Shown here: positions 37,425 to 44,920 of the stretch, in pieces
Position numbering within the stretch: position 1 is the stretch's first letter
How the letters are laid out: each line of letters opens with the position of its first letter
Source of the DNA: Azoarcus sp.
GTDB taxonomy: Bacteria > Pseudomonadota > Gammaproteobacteria > Burkholderiales > Rhodocyclaceae
NCBI GenBank assembly: GCA_030656215.1
Contig: JAUSOD010000070.1
Span: 186,001 to 250,000, forward strand
DNA length: 64,000 nt
Direction: 5' to 3'
Program-made: the position numbers and the translations under genes
Notes under the pieces: generated by a model
What the model was told of the DNA's origin: nothing
The model's input: only the letters and a program-made list of their open reading frames with translations
Database searches by the model: none

Positions 37425-37745
37425 CTACTCGTTGGGGTCCCCAATTTTTGCCCAGTCGGAGTTGTCCGCTGCACTCTCGCGGCGGAACTGGTAGAGCTGC
37501 TTCTTGCATGCCGTGCACGTGACGATGCGCCTGTCGTCCGTGCCATGAAGAAGTCCGAATTCGTGCAAGTCCATGGCGCCGCAGCTGTCGCATGCCGGTT
37601 CGGTCAAGCCGGCTGTCGAGAGATAGCTTTCGCGTTGGGGCAAGTCGCGCTGACGTTGCTGGTAGCGCTGATGCAGGTTGAGCAGGCAGCTCCCACCGAG
37701 AAAGAAGAACATCGCAACGAAAATGGAGAAATGAATGTCGGGCAT
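37425..37745 (-). CDS. Small membrane-anchored zinc-ribbon protein, hypothetical
   Basis: A 106-residue protein. One N-terminal membrane segment (HFSIFVAMFFFLGGSCLL) is followed by a soluble domain with two CxxC pairs (CDSCG and CTACK) about 25 residues apart, a zinc-ribbon or rubredoxin-like arrangement. It lies 67 bp downstream of feoA on the same strand and might accompany the Feo system, but no family is recognised. ATG 37745 is the chosen start; a long upstream extension in frame overlaps feoA and has no membrane logic. Confidence 0.6.
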   Translation of the reverse strand: MPDIHFSIFVAMFFFLGGSCLLNLHQRYQQRQRDLPQRESYLSTAGLTEPACDSCGAMDLHEFGLLHGTDDRRIVTCTACKKQLYQFRRESAADNSDWAKIGDPNE

Positions 37746-37812
37746 GGGTCTGATCCATGGGAGGCGGTGAGCCGAGATTACCCGTGCGAACCGGAGAAAG
37801 ACTTGGCCGGGA

Positions 37813-38136
37813 TCAATTTGGCCAATCAGGGTCGAGATGAATGGCGCGGCCTCCCGGATCAGCTGCCCGGCTAAACCGCGTCGAGCCTTCCTCGACCCAG
37901 ACGTGGCGCGCCACATCGTGCTCGAGCGCCAGCTCCATGTGGTCGCACAGCACCACGGTCATCGGCTGCTGCTGCAACACGGTTACCGCTTGCGGTGCGG
38001 ACATGCCGTAGGCGTGGAGCTGTTCGCGCTGGAGGGGGTCGATCTCGTCGCCGAAGTCGGCGATCCGGACCTTGCGCCCGATCGGGGTGCCGGTGAGGCG
38101 AATGCGTTCGGAAAGAGGGGGCATGTCGGTACTCAC
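37813..38136 (-). CDS. feoA: FeoA-domain protein
   Basis: A 107-residue protein with an SH3-like FeoA core (LTGTPIGRKVRIADFGDEIDPLQREQLHAYGMSAPQAVTVLQQQPMTVVLCDHMELALEHDVARHVWV). It is longer than the usual 75-80 residues. FeoA assists FeoB in ferrous iron uptake. It begins directly after the feoB stop, at GTG 38136 or at ATG 38124. The order feoB-feoA is the reverse of the common one. Confidence 0.85.
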   Translation of the reverse strand: MSTDMPPLSERIRLTGTPIGRKVRIADFGDEIDPLQREQLHAYGMSAPQAVTVLQQQPMTVVLCDHMELALEHDVARHVWVEEGSTRFSRAADPGGRAIHLDPDWPN

Positions 38137-40113
38137 TTAGAAGAACAGGCGCAGGAAGTGGTTGAGCAGGCCGCCGACGAGAAAGGCGGTGGGCATGATC
38201 AGCGCCAGCATCAGGGCGGTGACACGCATGCCCTGTTCCTTCACGATCATCATCACGCTGGCAATGCAGGGCACGAACAGGGTGATGGTCACCATGCCGA
38301 CCACGGCCTGCACCATGTCGAGCTCGTGGCTGATCGCGAACAGGCCGGTGGCGCCGAAGTCGCGGCGCAGGAAACCCATCACGAACGCGGCGCTGGCCTC
38401 CGGCGGCAGGCCCAGCCAGCCGGTGACCAGCGGCTTGCCGGCCTCGATGATCCACGGCAGGGCGCCGACGCGGTCGAGCACGAACATGATGAAGGTGCCG
38501 ATCAGGAACAGCGGGATGACTTCCATCAGGTACCACTTGAGCCGGCCGCCGGTCTTCTTGAGCACATTGCCCAGCACCGGCATGCGCATCGGTGGCAGTT
38601 CGGTCACCAGCGGCACGCGGCGGCCCTTGACCAGCTTGGCGGCGAGCCAGCCGGCAGCGAGCAGGATCACCACCATGCTCGCCACCCAGATCATGGTGGC
38701 GCCGAAGGAGATGCCGCCGAGCAGGCCGAGCACCACGCCGAGCTGGGCCGAGCACGGGATGGCGAGCGCCATCAGGAAGATCGTGATCAGGCGTTCGCGC
38801 GGGGTGTGCAGGATGCGGGTGGTGAGCGTGGCCATGGTGACGCAGCCCAGTCCGAGCACCATCGGCAGCACCGCGCGGCCGTTGAGGCCGATGGCGGCGA
38901 ACATGCGGTTGGCAATCACCGACAGGCGGGTGAAGTAGCCCGAGTCCTCGAGCACGCCGAAGGCGAGGAAGAAGGTGGTGACGATGGGCAGGATCAGCGC
39001 CAGGGCGTAGGTCATGCCCATGGTCCACAGGCCGTAGTCGCCCACCAGCAGGTCGGCCAGCCAGGGCAGCGGGACATGGGCCTGGACCAGGCCTATCACC
39101 GCCGGATTGAGGATTTCACCGAAGAAGTCCTCCTCGAGCAGCCCGACCAGGGTACCGGCGCCAAAATCGCCGACAAACAGGTAGACGACGAAGAGCACGG
39201 CGAGCAGCACGGGCCAGCCCCAGATGCGATGCACCGCGAGTTGGCCGACCAGCAGTGACAGCGTGCGATCCTTGCCCGCGGCCTGCTGCGATACCGTCCG
39301 TGCCAGCGCTTCGGCCGCGCGTCCGCGTTCGCGTGCGAGGCGGGCCGGCAAGGACTCGCGCCCACCTGCCGGGGCGAGCGCGAGGATTTCGTCCAGCAGC
39401 GCCGCACCGCCCGGACAGCTGGCGAGCCAGGACTGCACTTCGGCATCGTGCCCCAGCAACAGGATCGCGAGCCCGCGGGCGGTAAGGCGCGGATGCGGCG
39501 CACGGGTCTGGAGCAGGGCGCTCACACGGTCGATGGCCGACTCGATCTCCGGGTCGTAACGCAGCAGCGGGGCGGGGCAGCGCGCATGGGCAAGGGCGTC
39601 GGTCAGCGGCGCAATGCCCTCGCCACCGGTTGCCACCGTGGCCACCACCGGCATGCACAGGGCATCCGCCAGCGCGGCGGCATCCACGGTCACGCCGCGG
39701 GCGCTGGCCTCGTCGCTCATGTTGAGCGCCATCACCATCGGTACCCCGAGCTCGGCGAGCAGGGCGGTGAGGTTGAGCGTGCGACGCAGGTTCTTGGCGT
39801 CGCCCACCTGGATGATCAGGCGCAGGTCCTCGTTGAGCAGCGCCCGCATCGTGGCGCGCTCGTCGTCGCTGCGTGACGGCAGCGCGAGTACGCCCGGGGT
39901 GTCGAGCAGCGAGGCGCTACGGTCGAAGCGAGAACTGGCACGTGCGACCTCGACCGTGGTGCCGGGATAGTTCGACACATTCACATAGGTGCCGGTGAGG
40001 CGGTGGAACAGCACGGACTTGCCCACGTTGGGGTGGCCCACCAGGGCTAGGGTGCTGGCGACCAGCGATAGGCTGGCAAGGCTGGCGTGTTCCGTGGCGG
40101 CGGCCTGGGTCAT
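38137..40113 (-). CDS. feoB: Ferrous iron transporter FeoB
   Basis: A 658-residue inner-membrane Fe(II) transporter. The N-terminal G-domain has GHPNVGKS (residues 26-33), NYPGTT, DTPG and NMSD. A helical GDI-like part follows, then a membrane domain with two Gate motifs (VLGLGCVTMATLTTRIL and the later mirror segment IALFVPCIASVMM). It is slightly shorter than E. coli FeoB. A Fur-like site lies upstream at about 40139-40157. Confidence 0.96.
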   Translation of the reverse strand: MTQAAATEHASLASLSLVASTLALVGHPNVGKSVLFHRLTGTYVNVSNYPGTTVEVARASSRFDRSASLLDTPGVLALPSRSDDERATMRALLNEDLRLIIQVGDAKNLRRTLNLTALLAELGVPMVMALNMSDEASARGVTVDAAALADALCMPVVATVATGGEGIAPLTDALAHARCPAPLLRYDPEIESAIDRVSALLQTRAPHPRLTARGLAILLLGHDAEVQSWLASCPGGAALLDEILALAPAGGRESLPARLARERGRAAEALARTVSQQAAGKDRTLSLLVGQLAVHRIWGWPVLLAVLFVVYLFVGDFGAGTLVGLLEEDFFGEILNPAVIGLVQAHVPLPWLADLLVGDYGLWTMGMTYALALILPIVTTFFLAFGVLEDSGYFTRLSVIANRMFAAIGLNGRAVLPMVLGLGCVTMATLTTRILHTPRERLITIFLMALAIPCSAQLGVVLGLLGGISFGATMIWVASMVVILLAAGWLAAKLVKGRRVPLVTELPPMRMPVLGNVLKKTGGRLKWYLMEVIPLFLIGTFIMFVLDRVGALPWIIEAGKPLVTGWLGLPPEASAAFVMGFLRRDFGATGLFAISHELDMVQAVVGMVTITLFVPCIASVMMIVKEQGMRVTALMLALIMPTAFLVGGLLNHFLRLFF

Positions 40114-40138
40114 GGTTCGCTCAAGATGTATAGATTAT

Positions 40139-40157
40139 GCGAATGATAATTCATCTT
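40139..40157 (-). promoter_or_regulatory. Fur-like box upstream of feoB
   Basis: Hexamer array GCGAAT-GATAAT followed by TCATCT, the middle hexamer perfect for Fur, 26 bp before the feoB start. The match is partial, judged by eye. Confidence 0.6.
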
Positions 40158-40343
40158 ATTACATGATGGTCTGATCTAGCTCAAATGTCGGCAACGCGTG
40201 ATCCTGAATGCGACGTGAGGACATGCGCTGCAGGTCATGTGGGCGTGTTCCTGCGATCGTGATGCCCCTCACGGCGTGGTAGGCCGGGCATGAGAGGTGT
40301 GATACAAGTCGAAGCTTGACCAAGATGAGAATCTAGGGAATAG

Positions 40344-40358
40344 TAAGAATCGTTATCA
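40344..40358 (+). promoter_or_regulatory. Fur-like box upstream of the S4-paralogue operon
   Basis: TAAGAATCGTTATCA fits the 7-1-7 Fur core TGATAAT-N-ATTATCA at 11 of 14 arm positions. It ends 22 bp before the first small gene of the operon, a promoter position. Confidence 0.75.
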
Positions 40359-40380
40359 TATAACCAAATGGGGTGGTTCA

Positions 40381-40590
40381 GTGGCTTCGATTGCATCCGC
40401 TTCCGAACAGACCGCGCTGCTGATTGGTGCGCTGACCCACCTCTCGCGCTTCCTGCATTCGGGTTGCCCGCGTGCGGCCCATCAGGCTCAGGTGCTTCTC
40501 CACCAGTTGGACGGCAGCGAGCTTGGGCCGGATCTGGCGCTTTCATGCGAACTCATCGATCAGGCCATTTCGGCCCCCGGCCGCCAATGA
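40381..40590 (+). CDS. Small protein, first gene of the S4-paralogue operon (hypothetical)
   Basis: A 69-residue protein with a GTG start immediately downstream of a Fur-like box. It is helical in character (SEQTALLIGALTHLSRFL, then HQAQVLLHQL). It resembles the protein encoded at 41316-41606 in its ALxHLxSRF core, the spaced Pro-Ala segment and a C-terminal Cys region, so the two may share an ancestor. No known domain is recognised. A role in iron starvation is inference from the box and neighbours. Confidence 0.6.
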   Translation: MASIASASEQTALLIGALTHLSRFLHSGCPRAAHQAQVLLHQLDGSELGPDLALSCELIDQAISAPGRQ

Positions 40591-40707
40591 GGGCGCATCG
40601 CTCCGTGCCCGACTTCGAGCGTGCCTCAGTGGCACTGTTCGCTCGGCTCAGGACGATCTTCCACCTTGTACGACATCCGTCAGCGACACCCATTAAAGGA
40701 GAAAACA

Positions 40708-41319
40708 GTGTCCCGTTACACCGGTCCTCGACTGAAAATCATGCGTGCCCTGGGCACGGAATTACCCGGTTTGTCGCGCAAGGCGCTCGGCGAGCGCAAC
40801 AATCCGCCCGGCCAGCACGGCCAGCGCCCGAAGCGGAAGTCGGATTTTGGCGTGAAGCTGATCGAGAAGCAGAAGTTGCGCTTCAACTATGGCCTGACCG
40901 AAGGCCAGATCCAGCGCTTGTTCCGCGAGGCGAAGAAGTCGAAGGCGCCGACCGGCGAGAAGTTGCTCGAGCTCCTTGAACGGCGGCTGGACAACTTCGT
41001 GTTTCGTGCAGGCTTTGCTCCGACCGCGATCGCCGCGCGCCAGCTGGTGCTGCACAAGCATGTGTTGCTCAACGGGCGCAAGGTGAACATCCCCTCGCTG
41101 CGTGTGCGTCCGGGCGACAGCATTGCCTTGACCGAAAAGGGGCGCACGATTCCGGTTGCAATCGGGTCGCTGGCCGAGCCTTCACTTGCCCGACCGGAGT
41201 GGCTCAGCTTCGACGAGGCTGGGTGCACCGCCACCGTGACCCGCACGCCGGATGCGAGCGAGGTGCCGTTCCCGGTCGAGATCCAGCACGTGGTCGAATA
41301 CTACGCGGTGCGGATATGA
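40708..41319 (+). CDS. rpsD: Second-type 30S ribosomal protein S4 (RpsD paralogue)
   Basis: A 203-residue S4 protein with the N-terminal ribosomal domain and S4 RNA-binding domain (EKLLELLERRLDNFVFRAGFAPTAIAARQLVLHKHVLLNGRKVNIPS). GTG 40708 follows a strong AAAGGAG site. It begins SRYTGPRLKIMRALGTELPGLSRKAL, unlike the usual proteobacterial S4 (ARYxGPKxKLSRREGTDLFLKS), and lacks N-terminal zinc-cysteines. It is away from the rps/rpl/rpoA cluster where the ordinary copy normally lies. It is therefore a likely alternative S4, used when iron is scarce if the upstream Fur box works. The stop overlaps the next gene (ATGA). Confidence 0.88.
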   Translation: MSRYTGPRLKIMRALGTELPGLSRKALGERNNPPGQHGQRPKRKSDFGVKLIEKQKLRFNYGLTEGQIQRLFREAKKSKAPTGEKLLELLERRLDNFVFRAGFAPTAIAARQLVLHKHVLLNGRKVNIPSLRVRPGDSIALTEKGRTIPVAIGSLAEPSLARPEWLSFDEAGCTATVTRTPDASEVPFPVEIQHVVEYYAVRI

Positions 41320-41606
41320 GCACCCCGGGCGAACGCTGCGGCCGCCGCGCCGGTGCGGTCCATCTCGCGCCAGCCAGCTACGGCCAGGAGCCGGAGTTGG
41401 CGATCAGTGCCTTGCTTCACCTGCTGTCGCGCTTCCCCGCGCGGCGGTCGCCGGCGCTGGCGCAGGCGATCGCGGACCACCTGCGCCTGGTGGGCGGGGA
41501 CCCGCACATCACGCAGTGCGTGCGCGATTGCGCCGCAGGCCTGGTGGCCGAATGGGAGGCCTACGCCGTCCTCAGTGACGACCAGGGCGACGCTGCAATG
41601 TGCTGA
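41316..41606 (+). CDS. Small helical protein, last gene of the S4-paralogue operon (hypothetical)
   Basis: A 96-residue protein whose ATG overlaps the S4 paralogue stop by 4 bp. Its core (AISALLHLLSRFPARRSPALAQAIADHLRLVGGD, then CVRDCAAGLVAEWEAY) looks like the small protein at 40381-40590. No known domain is recognised. Being coupled to an alternative S4 and followed by piuC suggests iron-starvation expression. A strong hairpin terminates transcription after it. Confidence 0.7.
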   Translation: MSTPGERCGRRAGAVHLAPASYGQEPELAISALLHLLSRFPARRSPALAQAIADHLRLVGGDPHITQCVRDCAAGLVAEWEAYAVLSDDQGDAAMC

Positions 41607-41608
41607 GC

Positions 41609-41645
41609 GGCACTTGGCCCCGGCAAGTCCGGGACCAAGTGCCGT
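41609..41645. terminator. Bidirectional hairpin between the S4-paralogue operon and piuC
   Basis: A 10-bp perfect stem (CGGCACTTGG/CCAAGTGCCG) enclosing a second 5-bp stem (CCCGG/CCGGG) with loop CAAGT. It lies between convergent genes. Neither side has a long T-run. Confidence 0.7.
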
Positions 41646-41663
41646 CCGATCGCGGGCGGATGC

Positions 41664-42344
41664 TTACAGCTCGGCCCAGAGTCGGAGCAGATTGTGGTAG
41701 TGGCTGGTCAGGGCCACGGTCTCCGCGTTGTCACCGACCTGCTGGCGGAGGTTCTGGATGTTGAGGTCGAGGTCGAACAGCATCTGCCGCTTCCAGTCGT
41801 CGCGGACCATGCTCTGGGTCCAGAAGAACGAGCACACCCGCGCACCACGTGTTACCGGCTCGACCCGATGCAGGCTGGTCGACGGATAGACGATCATGTC
41901 GCCCGCGGGCAGCTTGACCTGATGGGTGCCGTAGCTGTCCTCCACCACCAGTTCGCCGCCGTCGTATTCGTCAGGATCACAGAAGAACAAGGTGGTCGAC
42001 ACGTCGGTTCGCAGACGTTGGCCGTTCGTGGGGTCGATCCGGATCGCGTTATCGACATGGTTGCCGAACTGGCCGCCGCCCTCGTAGCGGTTGAAGTACG
42101 GTGGCAGGATGCGTGCCGGGAGCGCGGCCGAGACGAATAGTGCATTGCGGCCGAGTGCTGCGAGCACGATGCTGCCCAATTCGCGGGCGAGCGCCGAATC
42201 TTCCGCTAGCTGCAAGTTCTGCTTGCATAGCGCCGCCTGCTTGCCCGACGTCGCCAAGCCATCAACCCATGGGGCCTGATCGAGCAGCCGCCGACAAGCG
42301 GCGACCTGTTCGCGACTGAGCACGGCGGGGATGTGCAACATCAT
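41664..42344 (-). CDS. piuC: PKHD-type Fe(II)/2-oxoglutarate dioxygenase PiuC
   Basis: A 226-residue iron-dependent hydroxylase of the PiuC/YbiX family, commonly found beside siderophore receptors of the PiuA/Fiu type. The metal ligands are in HVDNAIR (HxD) and [13 protein letters not shown] (distal His), with R for 2-oxoglutarate in the latter. The natural substrate is not known. The gene follows the adjacent receptor on the same strand, but a hairpin lies between them. Confidence 0.93.
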   Translation of the reverse strand: MMLHIPAVLSREQVAACRRLLDQAPWVDGLATSGKQAALCKQNLQLAEDSALARELGSIVLAALGRNALFVSAALPARILPPYFNRYEGGGQFGNHVDNAIRIDPTNGQRLRTDVSTTLFFCDPDEYDGGELVVEDSYGTHQVKLPAGDMIVYPSTSLHRVEPVTRGARVCSFFWTQSMVRDDWKRQMLFDLDLNIQNLRQQVGDNAETVALTSHYHNLLRLWAEL

Positions 42345-42370
42345 GATGCGATCTCCTTATTCAACGAAAG

Positions 42371-42394
42371 TGGCCCCTCCGGATGGAGGGGCCA
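42371..42394 (-). terminator. Intrinsic hairpin between siderophore receptor and piuC
   Basis: Perfect 10-bp stem TGGCCCCTCC/GGAGGGGCCA with a GGAT loop, just after the receptor gene and 27 bp before piuC. On the minus strand the following bases are CTTTCGTTG, a weak T-rich tail. Confidence 0.7.
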
Positions 42395-42425
42395 ACGCTG
42401 ACGTACGCGACTGATGTACGCGATA

Positions 42426-44717
42426 TCAGAACTGGAAGTTGGCCGACAACAGCGCCGAGCGGGGTGCGCCCGGTATGTAGCGGTAGCCGTTGTTGTTCAT
42501 CGAGGCCACGTACTTCTCGTCGCTCAGGTTGTAGATGTTGAGCTGGATGCTCACGTTCTTGCTGACCTCATAGGCAGCCATGGCGTCATACACCCAGTAG
42601 TCATCGATCTCGGGCACGACCGTGGTGGCAGCGGCGTTGTTCGACGAACGCAGCATCGAGTCAACATAGCGTGCGCCGCCGCCTATGGTCAGCCCGAAGG
42701 GGAAGCGATAGCTGGTCCATGCGGTGAAGGTCAGCTCGGGTGACCACTGCAGCGCGTTGCCCTGCTGCGCGTCGCTGCCTTCCTTCACCTCGGTCTTCAT
42801 CTTGGCGAGACCGGCCGACACCTGCCACGCCGGGGTGATCGCACCGACCACGCCGAGCTCGATGCCGCGCACCGTCTTCTCGCCCCACTGGGTGATGTCG
42901 CCGGTGACGGGGTCGGTCTGGGTCAGGTCGTTCTTGTTCCTGCTCTGGTAGATCGCCGCCGTCAGTGCCAGGCGGTTGTCGAGCACCTCCCACTTGGTGC
43001 CGAGTTCGACGGTTTCGGCTTCCTGCGGGTCCATGTTCGGGTTGTTGATGTTGGTGGCGGTGCTGCTCAGGCTGAAGTTTGAGCCGCCCGGCGGCTGCTT
43101 GGAGTTGGCGAAGGCCGCGTAGATGCTGCTGTTTGCAGTGGGTTTGTAGAGCGCGCCAAGCTTCCAGCTGACCAGGGTGTCGTCGGCGTCGACATTCTGC
43201 GGGACTAGCGTACCCACCGGCAGTGTCGGGTGGCTGGTCGCAGTGGATAGGACGACATTCTTCGCTTCGGTGTTGTAGCGGTCGACCCGCACGCCGCCGG
43301 TGAATTGCCACTGCTCGCCAAGCTTGACCGTGTCGAACAGGTAGGCGCCGATGGTCATGGTTTCGCCGTCGGCACGTGCCCCGTTCGGGGTGAGTGCATA
43401 GGCGGTGACCGCATCGTTAGAGTTCGGATGGTAGAGATTGGCCGGCGCCATCGTGCCGGCACCGGTCAGCGTCTTGGTGAGCTGGCGCTCGTGGATGAAC
43501 TCGATGCCGGTGGTCAGTGCATGCGTGAGCGGACCGGTGTCGAACGCGGTGGTGAGGTTGGTCTGATTGGTCAGCAGCTCGTTTTCCTGCCACTTGGAGT
43601 GGCGCGAGCGCGGCACTGTCCACGTGGCGGGATCGGTGGCGGCGTTGATCCCGTTCGGGTTGCTGGTGGCATTGAAGGCGGGGTTGCCCGGTGCGGTCAG
43701 CAGCAACTCGTGGCGGACCTTGCCCCAGCGCGAGGTGTTGCGGATCGTGGTGCCGGGCGCAAGATCATGCTCGACCTTGACCGTGAACATGTCGGCGGTG
43801 ACGTCCTCGAAATCATCGTCAGAACCGTAGAAGTTCTCGGTGTCGACCTTTCGCGCACCGATACCGGCAGCGGACAGCGAGGCGTTGTAGAAGCCCTTCA
43901 GGCCGACCGTCGACACGCCGCCGTCGGGCACATTGTCCTGCTCGACGTGCAGGTAGGACAGGGTGGTGCGGGTCGGGGTGTTGAGACCGAAGGCGAGCGA
44001 TGGCGCGATGCCCCAGCGATTGCTCTCGAGTTCGTCGCGGCCGGCGACGCCGCCTTCCTGTTTCATCACGTTGAGGCGGAAGGCCGCCGTCTCGCTGATC
44101 TCGCGGTTGAGGTCGGCAGTCAGGCGCACGTTGTCGGCGTCGCTGTAGCCGATGCTGCCGCTCACTGCGTTGTCGGCGAACGGCACCTTCGAGGCGAGGT
44201 TGATGTAGCCGGAGGGGGCACCACGGCCGTTGTCGGCGCCGACCGGGCCTTTGGAAATCTCGATCTGCTCGATGTTGAAGGTGTCGCGGGTGAAGTTGCC
44301 CAGGTCACGCACCCCGTCGATGAACACGCTGCCCGAGGTGTCGAAGCCGCGCATGAAGATGTTGTCCTTGGTATTGCTGTTGCCGCCTTCGCCAAGCAGC
44401 AGGGTGATGCCCGGGGTGTTGCGCAGGGCCTCAACCAGCGACGTGGCCTTCTGTTCCTGCAGGATCTCCTTCTTGATCACAGTGATCGTTTGCGGCGTGT
44501 CGACCAGCGGCTGGGTGAACTTTGGCGATGAGACGGTATCGGCCTTGAAGCTCTCGTCTTTGGTTGCGGTGACCTTGACTTCGGGCAGGGTGGCCGTGGG
44601 ACTTTGTTGTGCGGACGCGACGCCCGGCAGTGCGAGGGCAAGGAGGGTGAGGGCGGCAGTCTGGTTGAGGCGGGGCTGTTGCGCAGCCGCATGTTTGCGG
44701 CTCTCGATATGGGCCAT
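42426..44717 (-). CDS. TonB-dependent siderophore receptor (Fiu/PiuA type)
   Basis: A 763-residue receptor. The signal peptide ends near GVASA. The TonB box region is ATLPEVKVTATKD. The plug has PQTITVIKKEILQEQKATSLVEALRNTPGITLLLGEGGN and FMRGFDTSGSVFIDGVRDLGNFTRDTFNIEQIEISKGP, typical of monomeric catecholate receptors such as Fiu. The barrel ends in LLSANFQF. The downstream piuC gene supports a Fiu/PiuA assignment. The catecholate preference is inference. Confidence 0.93.
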   Translation of the reverse strand: MAHIESRKHAAAQQPRLNQTAALTLLALALPGVASAQQSPTATLPEVKVTATKDESFKADTVSSPKFTQPLVDTPQTITVIKKEILQEQKATSLVEALRNTPGITLLLGEGGNSNTKDNIFMRGFDTSGSVFIDGVRDLGNFTRDTFNIEQIEISKGPVGADNGRGAPSGYINLASKVPFADNAVSGSIGYSDADNVRLTADLNREISETAAFRLNVMKQEGGVAGRDELESNRWGIAPSLAFGLNTPTRTTLSYLHVEQDNVPDGGVSTVGLKGFYNASLSAAGIGARKVDTENFYGSDDDFEDVTADMFTVKVEHDLAPGTTIRNTSRWGKVRHELLLTAPGNPAFNATSNPNGINAATDPATWTVPRSRHSKWQENELLTNQTNLTTAFDTGPLTHALTTGIEFIHERQLTKTLTGAGTMAPANLYHPNSNDAVTAYALTPNGARADGETMTIGAYLFDTVKLGEQWQFTGGVRVDRYNTEAKNVVLSTATSHPTLPVGTLVPQNVDADDTLVSWKLGALYKPTANSSIYAAFANSKQPPGGSNFSLSSTATNINNPNMDPQEAETVELGTKWEVLDNRLALTAAIYQSRNKNDLTQTDPVTGDITQWGEKTVRGIELGVVGAITPAWQVSAGLAKMKTEVKEGSDAQQGNALQWSPELTFTAWTSYRFPFGLTIGGGARYVDSMLRSSNNAAATTVVPEIDDYWVYDAMAAYEVSKNVSIQLNIYNLSDEKYVASMNNNGYRYIPGAPRSALLSANFQF

Positions 44718-44815
44718 CGGGGATATCTCCGGGTCGGGGTTCAGGAAGGCGCTTGCTTGCTTCCTGGCCGGGGCGACGCCGGTTGGGTGGCTGGCTATCT
44801 GTTGATTTATATTAA

Positions 44816-44830
44816 TGATAACAATTCTTA
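44816..44830 (-). promoter_or_regulatory. Fur-like box upstream of the Fiu-type receptor
   Basis: TGATAACAATTCTTA matches the 7-1-7 Fur core at 11 of 14 arm positions, about 100 bp before the receptor start in an AT-rich stretch. Confidence 0.75.
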
Positions 44831-44920
44831 TTCTATTGTATCAAGGAGTATTTCGGCCTACATCCCGCGTGTCGCGGACGAACAACATCCGCGCGGAGCG
44901 CTGCAGCCGCACTCGACCGT

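Noticed and set aside
37837-39258. A 473-codon plus-strand frame opposite feoB
   Set aside because: Very His/Gln/Glu/Asp-rich shadow of the feoB membrane domain without start signals.
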